Positions 51,701 through 59,766 of a stretch of 64,000 nt of DNA are shown here, one piece after another (position 1 is the first letter of the stretch; every line of letters starts with the position of its first letter). The translations under genes were made by a program, and so were the position numbers. This DNA is from Monarcha castaneiventris obscurior (taxonomy: Eukaryota; Chordata; Aves; Passeriformes; Monarchidae): NCBI GenBank assembly GCA_026261815.1, contig JAMPIT010000417.1:2141501-2205500 (forward strand). Reading direction: 5' to 3'. Under the pieces are notes generated by a model, which saw nothing but the letters and a program-made list of their open reading frames with translations, was not told where the DNA came from and did not search any database.

Positions 51701-52989
51701 GCTGCAGTTTAGGGAATCTGTTACTTGGAAATGGACATTATATCGTTTTCTTAAAACGAAAGACGTCTGTTCTTCAAGGAGTGATTGTACCGAGTTACAC
51801 TAACCCTTAACACTGGGAGGAGAGACTTCCTGGCAAGCATCCCGTTGCTGGCAATGGGACTCGCTGCTGCTACTAACTTCAAGAGAGGCTAAATTAAACC
51901 ACACTTTATTTGTGAGGACACCTGACCTGACTGTGTGATTACGTGTTGTATTTGTATGTTGTGGTGTATGAGATCAGATATTGCTTATAAGGACTTCCTC
52001 AAGTACCAGCTGTCTTTAGTGGACTAGGTAAAACTATTCACAAGAAGACAGTTAAATCTGTATGCAGTACAGTAGTTTTACTTGGATTTTGCTTTAACAT
52101 TGAATACATCATCTGTGTTTGATGGCGGCTTTAAACACCATCAATTTTGTGCTGTCTCTTCACATCACAGATTTTAAGGAATAGTTACAAGTAGCTGTCA
52201 CATTTCGCTCAGCTTTGTGATTAGAAAACACTTTTATTTTAAGTTTTGGAGTGGGTTGTGTTTCTGTTGTTTTGGGATTTTTAAAGTAATTTTGACCCTT
52301 ATAATCTTGCATCTTTTCAGGCAAATAAATTATTTATATCTAGAAGCTTGCTTTTAGTTATCATTTAATTTTTTCCCCCTTTTTAAGCTGCAGTGAAACC
52401 CTTGTCTCCTGTAGAACCACTGAAGCTACTAAATAATGTGGAATCACATATGAATTCAGATACAGAAAAGCAGGACTGCAGCCAAAGTTGTGATAAATCT
52501 GAAGAAAAAGACTCTAATCCAGAAGTGAATGCTGCTGATAAAAGCAGGACAGAATATTTGTATGAAGATCCTGAGATGGAGAAAAACAAAGACAGTACGG
52601 CAGATGAAGATGTTTCTATGGGGGCTGAAAAAAGAATGTATTATCAGTGTGAAGGGGAAGCTGAAGAACTCAAGCCAAACAGTGTGGATGGAGTAGAGGT
52701 TTCACAGCCTCCCTCTAAAGATGCATTACATTCAAAAATCAAGGATAGGCTGGCCCAGCTCCACATATCAACAGATTTTAACTTCACATCTGGTCTGGCT
52801 GCACAAGTTGCTGCCAGGTCTTTCACTTTTACTACAATGCAGGAAGAGACTTTTGGAGATGATGGGGAAGAGGAGGAGGAGGAGGAGGAGGAGGAGGAGG
52901 AGGAGGAAGAAAAGACACAGGAGAATGAAGACCTTGTGGAGAACTGTGAAAATGAAGAGAGAGGCTCTGAAAGTGAAGGAAAAGTATAA
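3731..52989 (+). CDS. VEZT: VEZT (vezatin), 12 coding exons, complete
   Basis: Vezatin is a membrane protein of adherens junctions that links the cadherin-catenin complex to the myosin VIIa tail. It is needed in epithelia, hair-cell stereocilia, sperm acrosome and neurons (family knowledge). Twelve exons join to an 811-residue protein. Residues 1-12 carry the conserved start [12 protein letters not shown]. Two adjacent hydrophobic segments, about 147-165 and 169-186, form the membrane hairpin. The conserved block [17 protein letters not shown] follows in the same exon. Helical or coiled regions are likely around 425-475 and 565-608, and the tail from about 613 is acidic and low in complexity, with 15 glutamates at 772-786. 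The human protein is about 780 residues, so this is full length. Segment order and most exon sequences align closely with mammalian vezatin as I remember it. The start was chosen for homology and an A at -3. Confidence 0.97.
6661..6709. repeat. 26-bp imperfect tandem duplication
   Basis: The unit starting TTATCTTACATAGTTCTTA occurs at 6662 and again at 6688, with a single difference near the end. It lies directly beside the CR1 fragment that starts at 6722. Confidence 0.8.
6722..8155 (-). mobile_element. Degraded CR1 LINE (3' end and part of ORF2 region)
   Basis: The left end reads as the reverse complement of the CR1 3' tail region (CAGAATCACAAAATCATTTAGGTTAG). At 6797-7045 the minus strand still translates to the C-terminal part of CR1 reverse transcriptase, with [20 protein letters not shown] and [20 protein letters not shown] visible. 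From about 7330 to 8155 the sequence follows the order of CR1 upstream sequence but is much more decayed: the stretch reading AGGAACTCCATTAGTAACC, then CTACCTCTGGTGAATCCATG. It may be one copy or two nested copies of different age. It is non-functional, with many stops and missing the 5' part. An open frame at 7833-8156 on this strand is a remnant of the same element, not a gene. Confidence 0.75.
8249..8650 (-). mobile_element. CR1 LINE fragment
   Basis: It has the typical reversed CR1 tail (CACAGAACCACAGAATGTTT), then the usual run through GGAGATCTCACAACCTCTCT, CTCTGGTCCTGTCACGGG and CAGGCTGACCAGTCCCAGCT. It is better preserved than the element immediately to its left and has the same orientation. 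It is truncated and non-coding. Confidence 0.85.
12257..12547 (-). mobile_element. CR1 LINE 3' fragment
   Basis: It begins with ATCATAGAATATACTGAGTT and continues GGAAGGGACCCAGCTGGGTC, then the CCACCTTCCTGAGGAGCCTG segment common in avian CR1 3' regions. It is a 5'-truncated copy of about 290 bp in reverse orientation. Confidence 0.85.
18916..19050 (+). CDS. VEZT: VEZT exon 2 (residues 13-57)
   Basis: The acceptor is CCTTTTCAG and the donor AAG|GTGAGC; both ends are phase 0. It encodes [20 protein letters not shown] followed by a less conserved glutamine/alanine-rich tail. The first half is nearly identical to mammalian vezatin and the second half is diverged but of almost equal length. A minus-strand open frame that crosses it (18562-18954) is a shadow. 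Confidence 0.96.
19824..19849. repeat. (TTTA)n microsatellite
   Basis: Five to six uninterrupted TTTA units in VEZT intron 2. Confidence 0.9.
23121..23160. repeat. A-rich (CAAAA)-like simple repeat
   Basis: An imperfect run of CAAAA, CAA and poly-A units in VEZT intron 2. It is not attached to a recognisable retroelement body. Confidence 0.75.
24207..24296 (+). CDS. VEZT: VEZT exon 3 (residues 58-87)
   Basis: The acceptor is TCCTTTCAG and the donor CTG|GTAAGT; both ends are phase 0. It encodes a 30-residue amphipathic segment, starting [15 protein letters not shown] and ending DDILHRL, which aligns with mammalian QGILLKVAETIKSW..DDLLHKL. As an exon of 90 nt in phase 0/0 it could be skipped without a frameshift. 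Confidence 0.95.
24297..26430 (+). other. VEZT: VEZT intron 3 (2.1 kb)
   Basis: A GT-AG intron, AT-rich, without recognisable repeats or RNA genes. The acceptor, ATGTGGTAAG, has a poor pyrimidine tract directly before the AG; the T-rich part lies about 20 nt further upstream. Confidence 0.85.
26431..26606 (+). CDS. VEZT: VEZT exon 4 (residues 88-145, codon 146 split)
   Basis: It encodes [38 protein letters not shown] and LATPNIW, among the most conserved parts of vezatin just before the membrane segments. It ends in phase 2 with TG at a weak GTATTG donor; the tryptophan codon is completed by the first base of exon 5. Confidence 0.96.
27448..27860 (+). mobile_element. Old CR1-type LINE relic
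   Basis: The plus strand shows the decayed CR1 reverse-transcriptase landmarks CCAGATGACACCAAG (from Asp-Asp-Thr-Lys), AAATTCAATAAAGACAAAAG and CTACACTTGGGAAGG, in the right order and spacing. It is truncated at both ends and full of indels, so the ends are approximate. Confidence 0.6.
27675..27714. repeat. 20-bp tandem duplication
   Basis: Two copies of TGTGTACAAGTSATCAGTCA lie head to tail, differing at one base. Confidence 0.85.
29080..29355 (+). CDS. VEZT: VEZT exon 5, transmembrane exon (residues 146-237)
   Basis: It enters in phase 2 (completing Trp146) and leaves in phase 2 with CT of Leu238 before GTGAGT. It encodes the two hydrophobic segments [19 protein letters not shown] (147-165) and [18 protein letters not shown] (169-186), separated by a very short KES turn, which suggests a membrane hairpin. 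Then follow the basic WRTAKLQ segment and the highly conserved [17 protein letters not shown] block. The 3' flank of exon 4 and the start of this exon match the mammalian gene structure. Confidence 0.97.
29701..29795. repeat. Irregular tandem repeat of TGATTATTCAGTAA units
   Basis: The words CAGTAATTGATTATTCAGTA, ATTGATTATTCAGTAA and CTGATTATTCAGTAAA follow each other, flanked by AAACTGATC at both ends. It is AT-rich minisatellite-like sequence. Confidence 0.7.
31770..31834 (+). mobile_element. CR1 3'-end scrap
   Basis: GGAGCTTGGACTAGATGGCC followed by TCCCTTCCAATCTTAACTAT and TCTGTCATTCTGG is the typical CR1 3' terminus, in plus orientation. Only about 65 bp remain. Confidence 0.75.
32605..32897 (+). 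mobile_element. CR1 LINE 3' fragment
   Basis: It runs from a segment reading CAAGGGAGAATGGCTTTAAA through CCCTGGAAGTGTTCAGGGCC and CAGGCTGGATGGGGCTCTGA to the CR1 terminus CCATTCTGTGATTTTGTGA. It is plus orientation and 5'-truncated. A 73-codon open frame inside it is repeat-derived. Confidence 0.88.
34859..34996 (+). CDS. VEZT: VEZT exon 6 (residues 238-283), U12 donor exon
   Basis: The acceptor is TTGACAG. It encodes [20 protein letters not shown] and [16 protein letters not shown], almost identical to mammals. The open frame continues past this point, but family alignment requires the next residues to be Asn-Tyr-Pro-Leu-Asn. These are obtained only if the exon stops in phase 2 after AA at 34995-34996 and the intron begins with ATATCCTTCC, a U12-type donor. 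The codon AA|C (Asn284) is then completed by exon 7. Confidence 0.93.
34997..39045 (+). other. VEZT: VEZT intron 6: U12-type AT-AC intron (4.0 kb)
   Basis: The intron starts ATATCCTTCC (34997-35006), matching eight of nine bases of the minor-spliceosome donor consensus ATATCCTTT. It ends TAAAC with AC at 39044-39045. A branch-point match CCTTAACT lies at 39028-39035, placing the likely branch adenosine (39033) about 12 nt from the intron end, the spacing that U12 introns require. No GT-AG choice reproduces the family protein: the CAG at 39037-39039 leads into stop codons in all phases. The rest of the intron shows no recognisable repeat or gene. Confidence 0.9.
39046..39193 (+). CDS. VEZT: VEZT exon 7 (residues 284-333)
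   Basis: It completes Asn284 and reads [19 protein letters not shown], then [20 protein letters not shown], ending LPALK at an AAG|GTAAGC donor in phase 0. The match to mammalian vezatin runs directly across the join with exon 6. The motif NVT (293-295) is a formal glycosylation sequon but is probably cytoplasmic in this protein. Confidence 0.94.
39194..42004 (+). other. VEZT: VEZT intron 7 (2.8 kb)
   Basis: A GT-AG intron with an (ATT)n microsatellite at 40793-40815; otherwise AT-rich with nothing recognised. Confidence 0.85.
40793..40815. repeat. (ATT)n microsatellite
   Basis: Seven to eight uninterrupted ATT units. Confidence 0.92.
42005..42336 (+). CDS. VEZT: VEZT exon 8 (residues 334-443, codon 444 split)
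   Basis: The acceptor is CTGTTTTGCAG and the donor AATGA|GTGAGT (phase 2). It encodes [20 protein letters not shown], a proline-rich linker, then [35 protein letters not shown] and [15 protein letters not shown]. The linker is the least conserved part relative to mammals. The exon is far richer in G, C and CpG than the introns around it and contains a five-leucine run at 350-354. The helical C-terminal part continues into exon 9. Confidence 0.97.
42337..42951 (+). other. VEZT: VEZT intron 8 (0.6 kb)
   Basis: The shortest intron, GT-AG, AT-rich, no features seen. Confidence 0.9.
42952..43145 (+). CDS. VEZT: VEZT exon 9 (residues 444-508, codon 509 split)
   Basis: It completes Glu444 and encodes [20 protein letters not shown], a likely coiled coil, followed by [20 protein letters not shown] and [10 protein letters not shown], conserved in mammals. 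It ends in phase 1 with G before GTAAAT. Confidence 0.96.
43146..47000 (+). other. VEZT: VEZT intron 9 (3.9 kb)
   Basis: A GT-AG intron. An old CR1-like scrap is visible around 46125-46300. Nothing else recognised. Confidence 0.85.
46125..46300 (-). mobile_element. Old CR1-like relic
   Basis: GGGGCCCCAGACTGGGCACT followed by GTTCCATCCACAGCCTGATC and AGTGCCAGAGTAGAAATGTT matches the reversed CR1 segment around its conserved GGCCTGACCAGTGCC motif. It is heavily decayed and the ends are uncertain. Confidence 0.5.
47001..47101 (+). CDS. VEZT: VEZT exon 10 (residues 509-542)
   Basis: The acceptor is TTCCCCTAAAG. It encodes [20 protein letters not shown] and [10 protein letters not shown], and ends in phase 0 before GTAAAA. 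The C-terminal part KDPIPEEQ is conserved with mammals and the middle is diverged. Confidence 0.94.
47102..48260 (+). other. VEZT: VEZT intron 10 (1.2 kb)
   Basis: A GT-AG intron. Its pyrimidine tract is a (CTTT)n simple repeat (48241-48258) that runs straight into the exon 11 acceptor. No other features seen. Confidence 0.88.
48241..48258. repeat. (CTTT)n repeat serving as polypyrimidine tract
   Basis: Four to five TTTC units end in TTTAG at the exon 11 acceptor. The microsatellite therefore supplies the splice-site pyrimidine tract. Confidence 0.85.
48261..48468 (+). CDS. VEZT: VEZT exon 11 (residues 543-611, codon 612 split)
   Basis: It encodes an acidic start ([20 protein letters not shown]), then a highly charged helical stretch with [13 protein letters not shown] and the conserved [20 protein letters not shown] followed by WKQLLFSEH. 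It ends in phase 1 with G before GTAAGC. A coiled coil is likely over residues 565-608. Confidence 0.97.
48469..52387 (+). other. VEZT: VEZT intron 11 (3.9 kb)
   Basis: A GT-AG intron without recognisable repeats. A stretch at about 51590-51900 has more complex, CpG-containing sequence than its surroundings and could be conserved non-coding DNA. No exon found. Confidence 0.85.
52388..52989 (+). CDS. VEZT: VEZT exon 12, last coding exon (residues 612-811)
   Basis: The acceptor TTTTTAAG gives Ala612-Ala-Val-Lys-Pro-Leu-Ser-Pro, matching mammalian HAVLKSLSP in length. The exon encodes the acidic, low-complexity cytoplasmic tail. Recognisable islands are [50 protein letters not shown] and [20 protein letters not shown]. 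Near the end a pure GAG/GAA run encodes 15 glutamates (772-786), longer than the short acidic stretch in mammals as I recall it. The stop is TAA at 52987-52989. A second AG at 52392-52393 could act as an alternative acceptor. Confidence 0.96.
52867..52911 (+). repeat. VEZT: Coding (GAG)n microsatellite, 15 glutamates
   Basis: Fifteen consecutive Glu codons, twelve of them GAG in an unbroken run between GAA codons. The purity suggests recent slippage, so length probably varies between individuals without shifting the frame. Confidence 0.95.
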
Positions 52990-53580
52990 GTCTGAGCTGA
53001 ACTTTATTAAACCAACAGCAGGCAATTTGATGGAAAAAAACTAAGGTGGGGGGTGGAAGCTGAAATTGCTGGATGGAAAAAAGGAGACCTAAGTATAATA
53101 CATCATGTTCCCTAAGACTGATACACTAAATAGGACTTCTAAGTATATTGAAAATTTACAGGTAAGAGAAGTTTAGGCTGCATCCAAGAAAGGCTGTTCC
53201 CCTTTTAAGATCCTAGTGATGGGGGTTGGAATTTACCTTTGTGTTTTCTGTTTTATTTATTTATATTATAACATATTATGGGGTTTTGTTTCTAAAAAGA
53301 AGGAAAAAAAATGTTTTGATTTACAACAGACTCCATTTTTTTTGGTCTTTGATTCTTTTGTCATGGTATCAATGTTTGTTCCAACAAAAAAGCCAGGACG
53401 TTTCTTTTGGATGAACCTGAACTGTTCCCTGTGATCTTCCCCCACCACTTTTGTTTCACTTCTTGTGTCTGCAGCGTGTTGGCTAAGCCACGATAGGCAT
53501 TTGTGATTCTGCAACTAGTGATGTGGCACCCAGCTAAAATGTAGAATTTTAAATAAAAACTTGAAAGAGCTAGTATTTGA
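52990..53580 (+). other. VEZT: VEZT 3' UTR (minimal)
   Basis: It follows the stop codon directly. A canonical AATAAA at 53552-53557 is followed 20-35 nt later by the GT-rich stretch TGATGTGTCCTGGGGT, which together form a strong cleavage and polyadenylation signal. A second AATAAA at 53663-53668, and further ones at 56424, 57056 and 57615, may give longer isoforms. Confidence 0.7.
53552..53557 (+). terminator. VEZT: Likely polyadenylation signal of VEZT
   Basis: AATAAA about 560 nt after the stop codon with a GT-rich downstream element at the correct distance. It is the first canonical signal after the stop. Confidence 0.7.
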
Positions 53581-56500
53581 TGTGTCCTGGGGTATGGGGC
53601 TGAAGTAGTATAAAGTTAGTCATGCTTCATATTAAGGTTTATTTAGAATTTTACGAAGGGTTAATAAATGATTTCTATAAGTTGTAATTCATGTTAAAGA
53701 AATGTGTTGTAAGTAAATTTTAGGGAAGGTTATAAGCACACCAGTAGAAAGTACTATAGACAGCTAGAAGCTATCTGTTGGATTGATGGAGATGAGAAGT
53801 AAACACGTATATATTAAGACAGCTATTAATTATTTGTTAACCTTTTGTAAACTGAACCTTAATGTAATTGTTTGATTTGATATAATGATCGATTGTACGT
53901 TTTTGCTTATGTCCCGAAGTAATTTTCTTAAAGGAAATTATCTGAGAGCCCAACAGCATGCAATATTTTGTTTGAACACCATACTTGTTTTTTCTAATGC
54001 TCTTTCAGTGTTCCTTGAATCACATCTTTAACCTGCCGGATTAAGAATCCATGAGAGAACTACAGTTGTGTATTTTGTTTCATGTAACTTAGTTACCTGA
54101 TGATGAAGTCTGGATGTTTGGTATGAAGATATGCGAGATGCTTTTTTTCTCTGTGGTGGTATTAGAAGGAGCAGGAAACTGATGCTCACCTCACAGAGGA
54201 GCTGGATAATGGTTTCATTGCCCTCTCTTCCTTTTGCTCTCTGACACAAAATGAAGCAAAGCTCCCATGTCTCTAATGACGAGAGCACCACTTCTTTGTG
54301 TGGAATACTCTACTTGGCCCTGGATACACTTCCAGGACAAAACACTGCATCAGTTACTGAGAGTATTGGGTTTTGCAGATGCTATAGAGTAAAGGGTTTT
54401 TTAGATGCTTGTGGTGTAGAGCAGTATCTTTCCTAGGATGCTGTCATGGGAAGTGGGGAAGGTAACACAGGTCAGCAAATTAGGGTGGAACTCTTGACGG
54501 TATGTCAGAAAACAAGTGCTTTCTTTCAACCTCCCTGTCCTCTATTAGTGATTTTGCATGAACACTGTGAAATACGTGGACTTTTTCACAGATGGTAAAG
54601 ATACCAATTGATAGGGAAGGGAGTATGACTTACAGTGTTCTTTCACTGTATGATGCCTGTCTTCTCCCTCACACACCAGTTTTGGGAAGAGAATGTTTTG
54701 CCGTTTTTGATTGACCAGTAACACTGTGTTCTGTGCCCTTTATTTTGTGTAAGTGACTGGAAGCTGAGTGGCTGATGTCTTGAGGAGGTTGTAGAAAAAA
54801 AATCAGATGCTTTTCATAGTGTATCCAGAAGATTAGCCTCCTCTTAGTGGTAGAGTATATTCTTCTGTAACCTGTAAAGATTAGGCTAAAATGATGAAAC
54901 ACTTTTATTTTCTCTGTGGTAAGCAATTTTTTTTACCAAGTCTAGAACAGCTGCTTTGGATAGATTGTGTTTGAAGCATTGGCCATGCTTCTGAAAAAGA
55001 AGTCTTCCTCATTCTTGACTTGAGATCCTTGAGTTCACAAAGTGCCCAGATATTTTTTGTTCCTAGCTAGTTGTTCTGACAGCCTAAATGTATCTTCCAT
55101 AAATATTTTTTCCATTAACTCATCCACCATCATCTCATGGTCTGATGTTGTGTATCCCAGAAAGGGTACTCCTGAACTTTTTCTATGGGATCCAAATCAT
55201 AGTTTACAGTGTGTATGGCTATGATACCAACTTGGAAAGATGATCAGATTTAGGATATGAATTATCACTGTGCTCACAGTTTTAGATGAAGTCAGTAGTA
55301 GCCTGAGTTGCATTGGTACTGAAATTGGTGACAGATCTCACATTTATAAAAGCTGCTATCTCTTTATTCCTTTGCTGCAGGCCTTAGTAAAAATCCTGGA
55401 GAATCTACTTTGGTGGCTCACTTGGGACCTAATTTTATTATCTGCTGGTCTTGGTAATGAAACTGGCCTAAAAAAACGCATCCATCATGAGTTGTTCATT
55501 TTCATCCATCAGCTGTGTCAGCACGGGTTTTTGTGGCCATGTTATAAACCAGTTCATGAGTCCACCTGGGTCAAAAATTCACCCTTTTCAGGCCTTTTTG
55601 CTTTTCACCATTCTTACTGCAGCGATGCAGTAACAGCAGCTGTCTCCTAACAGCTGTATCAGCATGTACCATGTTGCTGGCCTGAGACTCAGGATTGCCC
55701 ACATCTACATTATTGCCAAAGATGGTGTAGTGTGAAATTACAGCCTTGACATTAGACATGGCTATGATCAAACAATGACTTTTTGGAGGAAGTTCTGATC
55801 CCACTTTGAACAAATATATTTTCTACAACCAATTTAACCGATTTTCATGGTCTTATTTAATGCAGTCTTAGAAGTTGCCCATATGAACACCTGGACTCAC
55901 TTGTTTTCTCTACCTCTCATCACCTCTGTATACAACAGCCATCAAGTCTTTTATTTTGATCTATTTAATATTCTCCTTGAAGAAAAAATACTGCTAACAG
56001 CATACACAGCTCAAAGCCTGACTTCTCTTGATTTGATAACCAGGTTCCATCATGTATGTCATACACTGTTATGATCCTGATTTCCTCATAATTATGTCAT
56101 TTGAAATGACTATATGTACATACTGTAGGAACCTGACAGATCTCTTAGCATAATTTTTTGCTGCACTTAAAATAATGTTTATGAACACACCAAAGTGTGC
56201 ATTAGCTCTAACGAGTTGTCTTAATATACTGAGCATGTCAAGGTCTGAGTGCTGTTCTGTGTTCTTTGGCTCGTTACCCGAGATGGGATTTTTGTGAAAA
56301 CAGAACATTTGCTTCTTAGAGCTTTGTAACTTTTTGAAACATTTAGCAGGAAGTTCATACTAAATTATGTGTTATGATGAGGAATATCAGCAGCCAAAAT
56401 CCTTTGTGAAGAGCAGAGCTAACAATAAATGCGTTTTCCCTATCCCATTTCCAATTAGCAGTTCTGTGAAGTAAAGAAACAAGTAATTATATAGGGTTAA

Positions 56501-57714
56501 ATAATTTTTTCTCCTTCTGTCCTACCTGGAAAGCACTCCAAAGACAGTATTTGCTTCTTGGATTGGATTGCAGTCTAATACTGTATCTTTTATATCACTT
56601 CACTTTACAGCTAAAGATCTAGGTAAACTCTTAAATCTAGGCAAAGATATGTGGTAAGAAGCTAACTTGTCCCTGTTGTTAAATGTATGTATTCATGACA
56701 GAAATTAAACAGTTGTGTCGTGGAAGCAAATGTAGAGAGTTACAGATAACAGAGCATCTTTCAAATGCAATTAAATGTGCCTCTGTTAACTACAGGCAAG
56801 ATTTGCAAATGTGAAGGCTTCTGCCATCAGTCATAGCAATGAGACAGTTTTACTCCCAGCAGAGGATTGCTGGACATCACTGAATCTTGCACATAGTTTT
56901 CTAAATGCAAGATGGAAACATGTAGAGTAGCCATTTTTACTGAGATTTCAGACTTTGTCCCAAGCACACCTGTCTCTCTGTGACTGTTACAATATTGGAA
57001 ATTGTGTGTTTATCAGAAGTGTAAAATTTGCAACTTTCTTATTAATTTGTTTGGTAATAAAAACACAGTTATATGGTGGACTGTGTAGAGTTGTTTGCCC
57101 ACACTGAATTTTGTAATCTTGTAGGTTATCCCTTTCTTCTTTTTTTTTAACAGGAACAAGAGGACAATTACACTAAACTGCCCTTGTCCTTTAAACTATT
57201 CCATGAAGGGCAGCTGTTGTCCTGCAGGTGGCTTGTTACCAGGGCTAATTGGTTTTTAGAATCAACAGGGTTTCATACTGTCTCATTTGAAAAAGCAAGT
57301 GGAGTATGAGAATGGCACTTGGTCAGTGTAAAGGGCCACGCTGCTCTGGGATCTTGTCTTGTGACAAGGGACTAATAGGAGACGCTGAGGGAAGAGGATT
57401 GTGTAGTGATACTTCTCCGGGCTATTCCTCAGCAATTTGTGGCTCAGGGACTTCTTCACCCAGTGGTGGTGGGCGTCAGCTTAACAAGTTCTGATGGAAT
57501 CCTTTTCCATAAATCTGCTCAGCATCATGTTTGGTCAGTTGTTCCTATTCCAATGCCAGTATGTGGTCGTCTTTGCATCATCGTTACCGTCTTGTACACA
57601 CGAAAAAATTTGTCAATAAACTTTTTTGATTTTCCACTTTCTTCAGTCCTTCTGCAGAGGTCATGTTTTCTGCCTTTTGTTTGCTTTCCTTAGAAATCTC
57701 TTCAGTTTTTGAAG

Positions 57715-57785
57715 TATAATGACCAAGATGTGGTGCAGTACTCCAGACTAACCATGGAGTACAGAGTAATAATCACCTCCCATAA
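57715..57785 (-). mobile_element. Short CR1-like relic
   Basis: GACCAAGATGTGGTGCAGTA, then CTCCAGACTAACCATGGAGT and GAGTAATAATCACCTCCC, is the reversed CR1 segment also seen in the larger copy at 6960-7010. Only about 70 bp can be aligned by eye. Confidence 0.55.
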
Positions 57786-58970
57786 AACACTGAACCCTTC
57801 AAATATATTTTAGTCCATATAGAAAGAAAAATCTTTTCAGATCTCTTACCCCTAGCTATTAGGATGGCAAATGAAAATACTTGGTCTGATGTAGGAAAAA
57901 TATTTATTCACTGTCAGCGGGATTTGGCTGGACAATGTTTTCCTTTGCTAACAAAACAAAAAGTTGTTAAATCAAAATGATCTCCCAACAGCTGCCACCT
58001 GGTCTAACACAAACTAAAGATGCCAAACAACACTTGTTTAAATTTCAGCTTGACTTTTCAGAGCTTTTTTTGGTCTCTGATGAATAAGCATGTATTGCAA
58101 AATTTATTATCACACAAGAAACATGGCAGTGGATATAGGGATATCAGAGATCAAACTGAAGGCCTCTGTGGCTAATTTTTTAAATGCTTGGTGGTGTGCT
58201 TTATTCATTTTTTCCATTATATTTAAGTCCTTCCTGTATATGTTTTTATTTTGCCACCTTGGATTTTAAATGCTAAAAATACATTTGATTATTCGACTTG
58301 GAAATTTGTGCAGAAATCAGATAAGTGGTAGTGGTAGCGTAAGTGTGATAAGACAGGGTCATAGCTAGGGGTGAAATCTACCTCCCATGAACTCTGCTTT
58401 GTAGATGGATAAAGCAGTCTGGCTTGAGCTACAGCTGGATATGAAACTGTTCTCGATGTGCTGCCTCCCCTCACACTGCCATGGCTCAGGTTATTGGCAG
58501 GTTATCAGAACACAACTTGGCTCAACAGTGTGAGCGCACTGTTAGCCCACGTTACCCTTTGTGAATTGAACATGGGATTCTGAAGAAGTGACTGCAATTC
58601 AGTAGACAAGGAAAAAGTTTCTCTGTTAAAAGTGGCTTATTTTAAAAGGGTTGAATGGCACCAAAACTTGAATACTTTCATGTGATCAGCATATTTTGAT
58701 CCTTGTACCTTCTCAGCTTTAAATCTTAAAGGCCTCGTGGACAGTGTGCTTTAGGGGATGCAGTTCTATGGCAGCTTAAATCACTTCATGGCCATGAAAT
58801 CCCAGTCCCTCCTCTAGGCTGGCTTTTGTGAGCCACTATCCCAACCACTTAGTGAGTTGGGATATGGATAGGACTGAAAGTGCATCAGTGCTTTAACTTG
58901 CAGCTGGCTTCCTCAATCATAATGAGGATGATGCCAGTCATTATTTTCCTCATTCATTTTGATTCCTTTT

Positions 58971-58989
58971 GTTGTTGTTGTTGTTGTTC
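58971..58989. repeat. (GTT)n microsatellite
   Basis: Six GTT units in intergenic DNA. Confidence 0.9.
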
Positions 58990-59750
58990 TTGAGGCCTAG
59001 GCTGCCCAAGACCATTTGTGTCTTATTCCCCAAAGTTTCTAGGAACTGCTTTTGATACTGCCAGTAAAATTGGAATTATTGTACATGATTTTTTCTACTT
59101 ACTGGTTTCACCCTTCTGGACCCTCTGACATACATGGTCCTCTCCCTTTACCACCACTCTTAAGAGGTTCAGATTTTAAAATAACACACAAATTCTTTTT
59201 ACATGTATTTGTAACAGGAATGACTAGATCTAGAGTTGTGTACTGACTTTCTCACTTGATTTGAGAACTGAAACAGAAGGTGGACACCATAATGGGCAGC
59301 ATACAGTCAAAAGAGAAATAATAATGTATAGCAGCTCAAATTTATACCACACTCTTGGTGTATATTGGCTCTTACAAGTAATTCTGGCTTACTGAAAAGC
59401 ATTTTAAAGTTGCATTTTGAAAATAACTGCAATTCTAGTACAAGGTACCAAAATAACTGTCATTAGTTGGCTTGATTTGTGCTCAAATCTTAATATTTAA
59501 AGATTGCTTCCTGACCTTCTCCAGCTGCATGGATGAGAACTGAAAGTAATCTCGGATTTCCAAAAGAGAGAGTGACCAATCCTTTCCGTTACTTTGTGCT
59601 ATTAAAGAAAGGTCCATTCCTAAACAAACAAAAAGAGAAACATCAGTGCTTAGTATCTTCAGTAGCCATTACTGACAGAGAATCATTCATTTGATCTCAA
59701 GAGAAGCACCATAAACACAGGCTATTTATAATGCTTGATATCTGTGTTTC

Positions 59751-59766
59751 AATAATAATAATAATA
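59751..59766. repeat. (AAT)n microsatellite
   Basis: Five AAT units in intergenic DNA. Confidence 0.88.

Noticed and set aside
55270..55650. 126-codon plus-strand frame downstream of VEZT
   Set aside because: No recognisable domain, no splice or promoter context, and ordinary AT-rich composition; this length is expected by chance in 64 kb of six-frame sequence.
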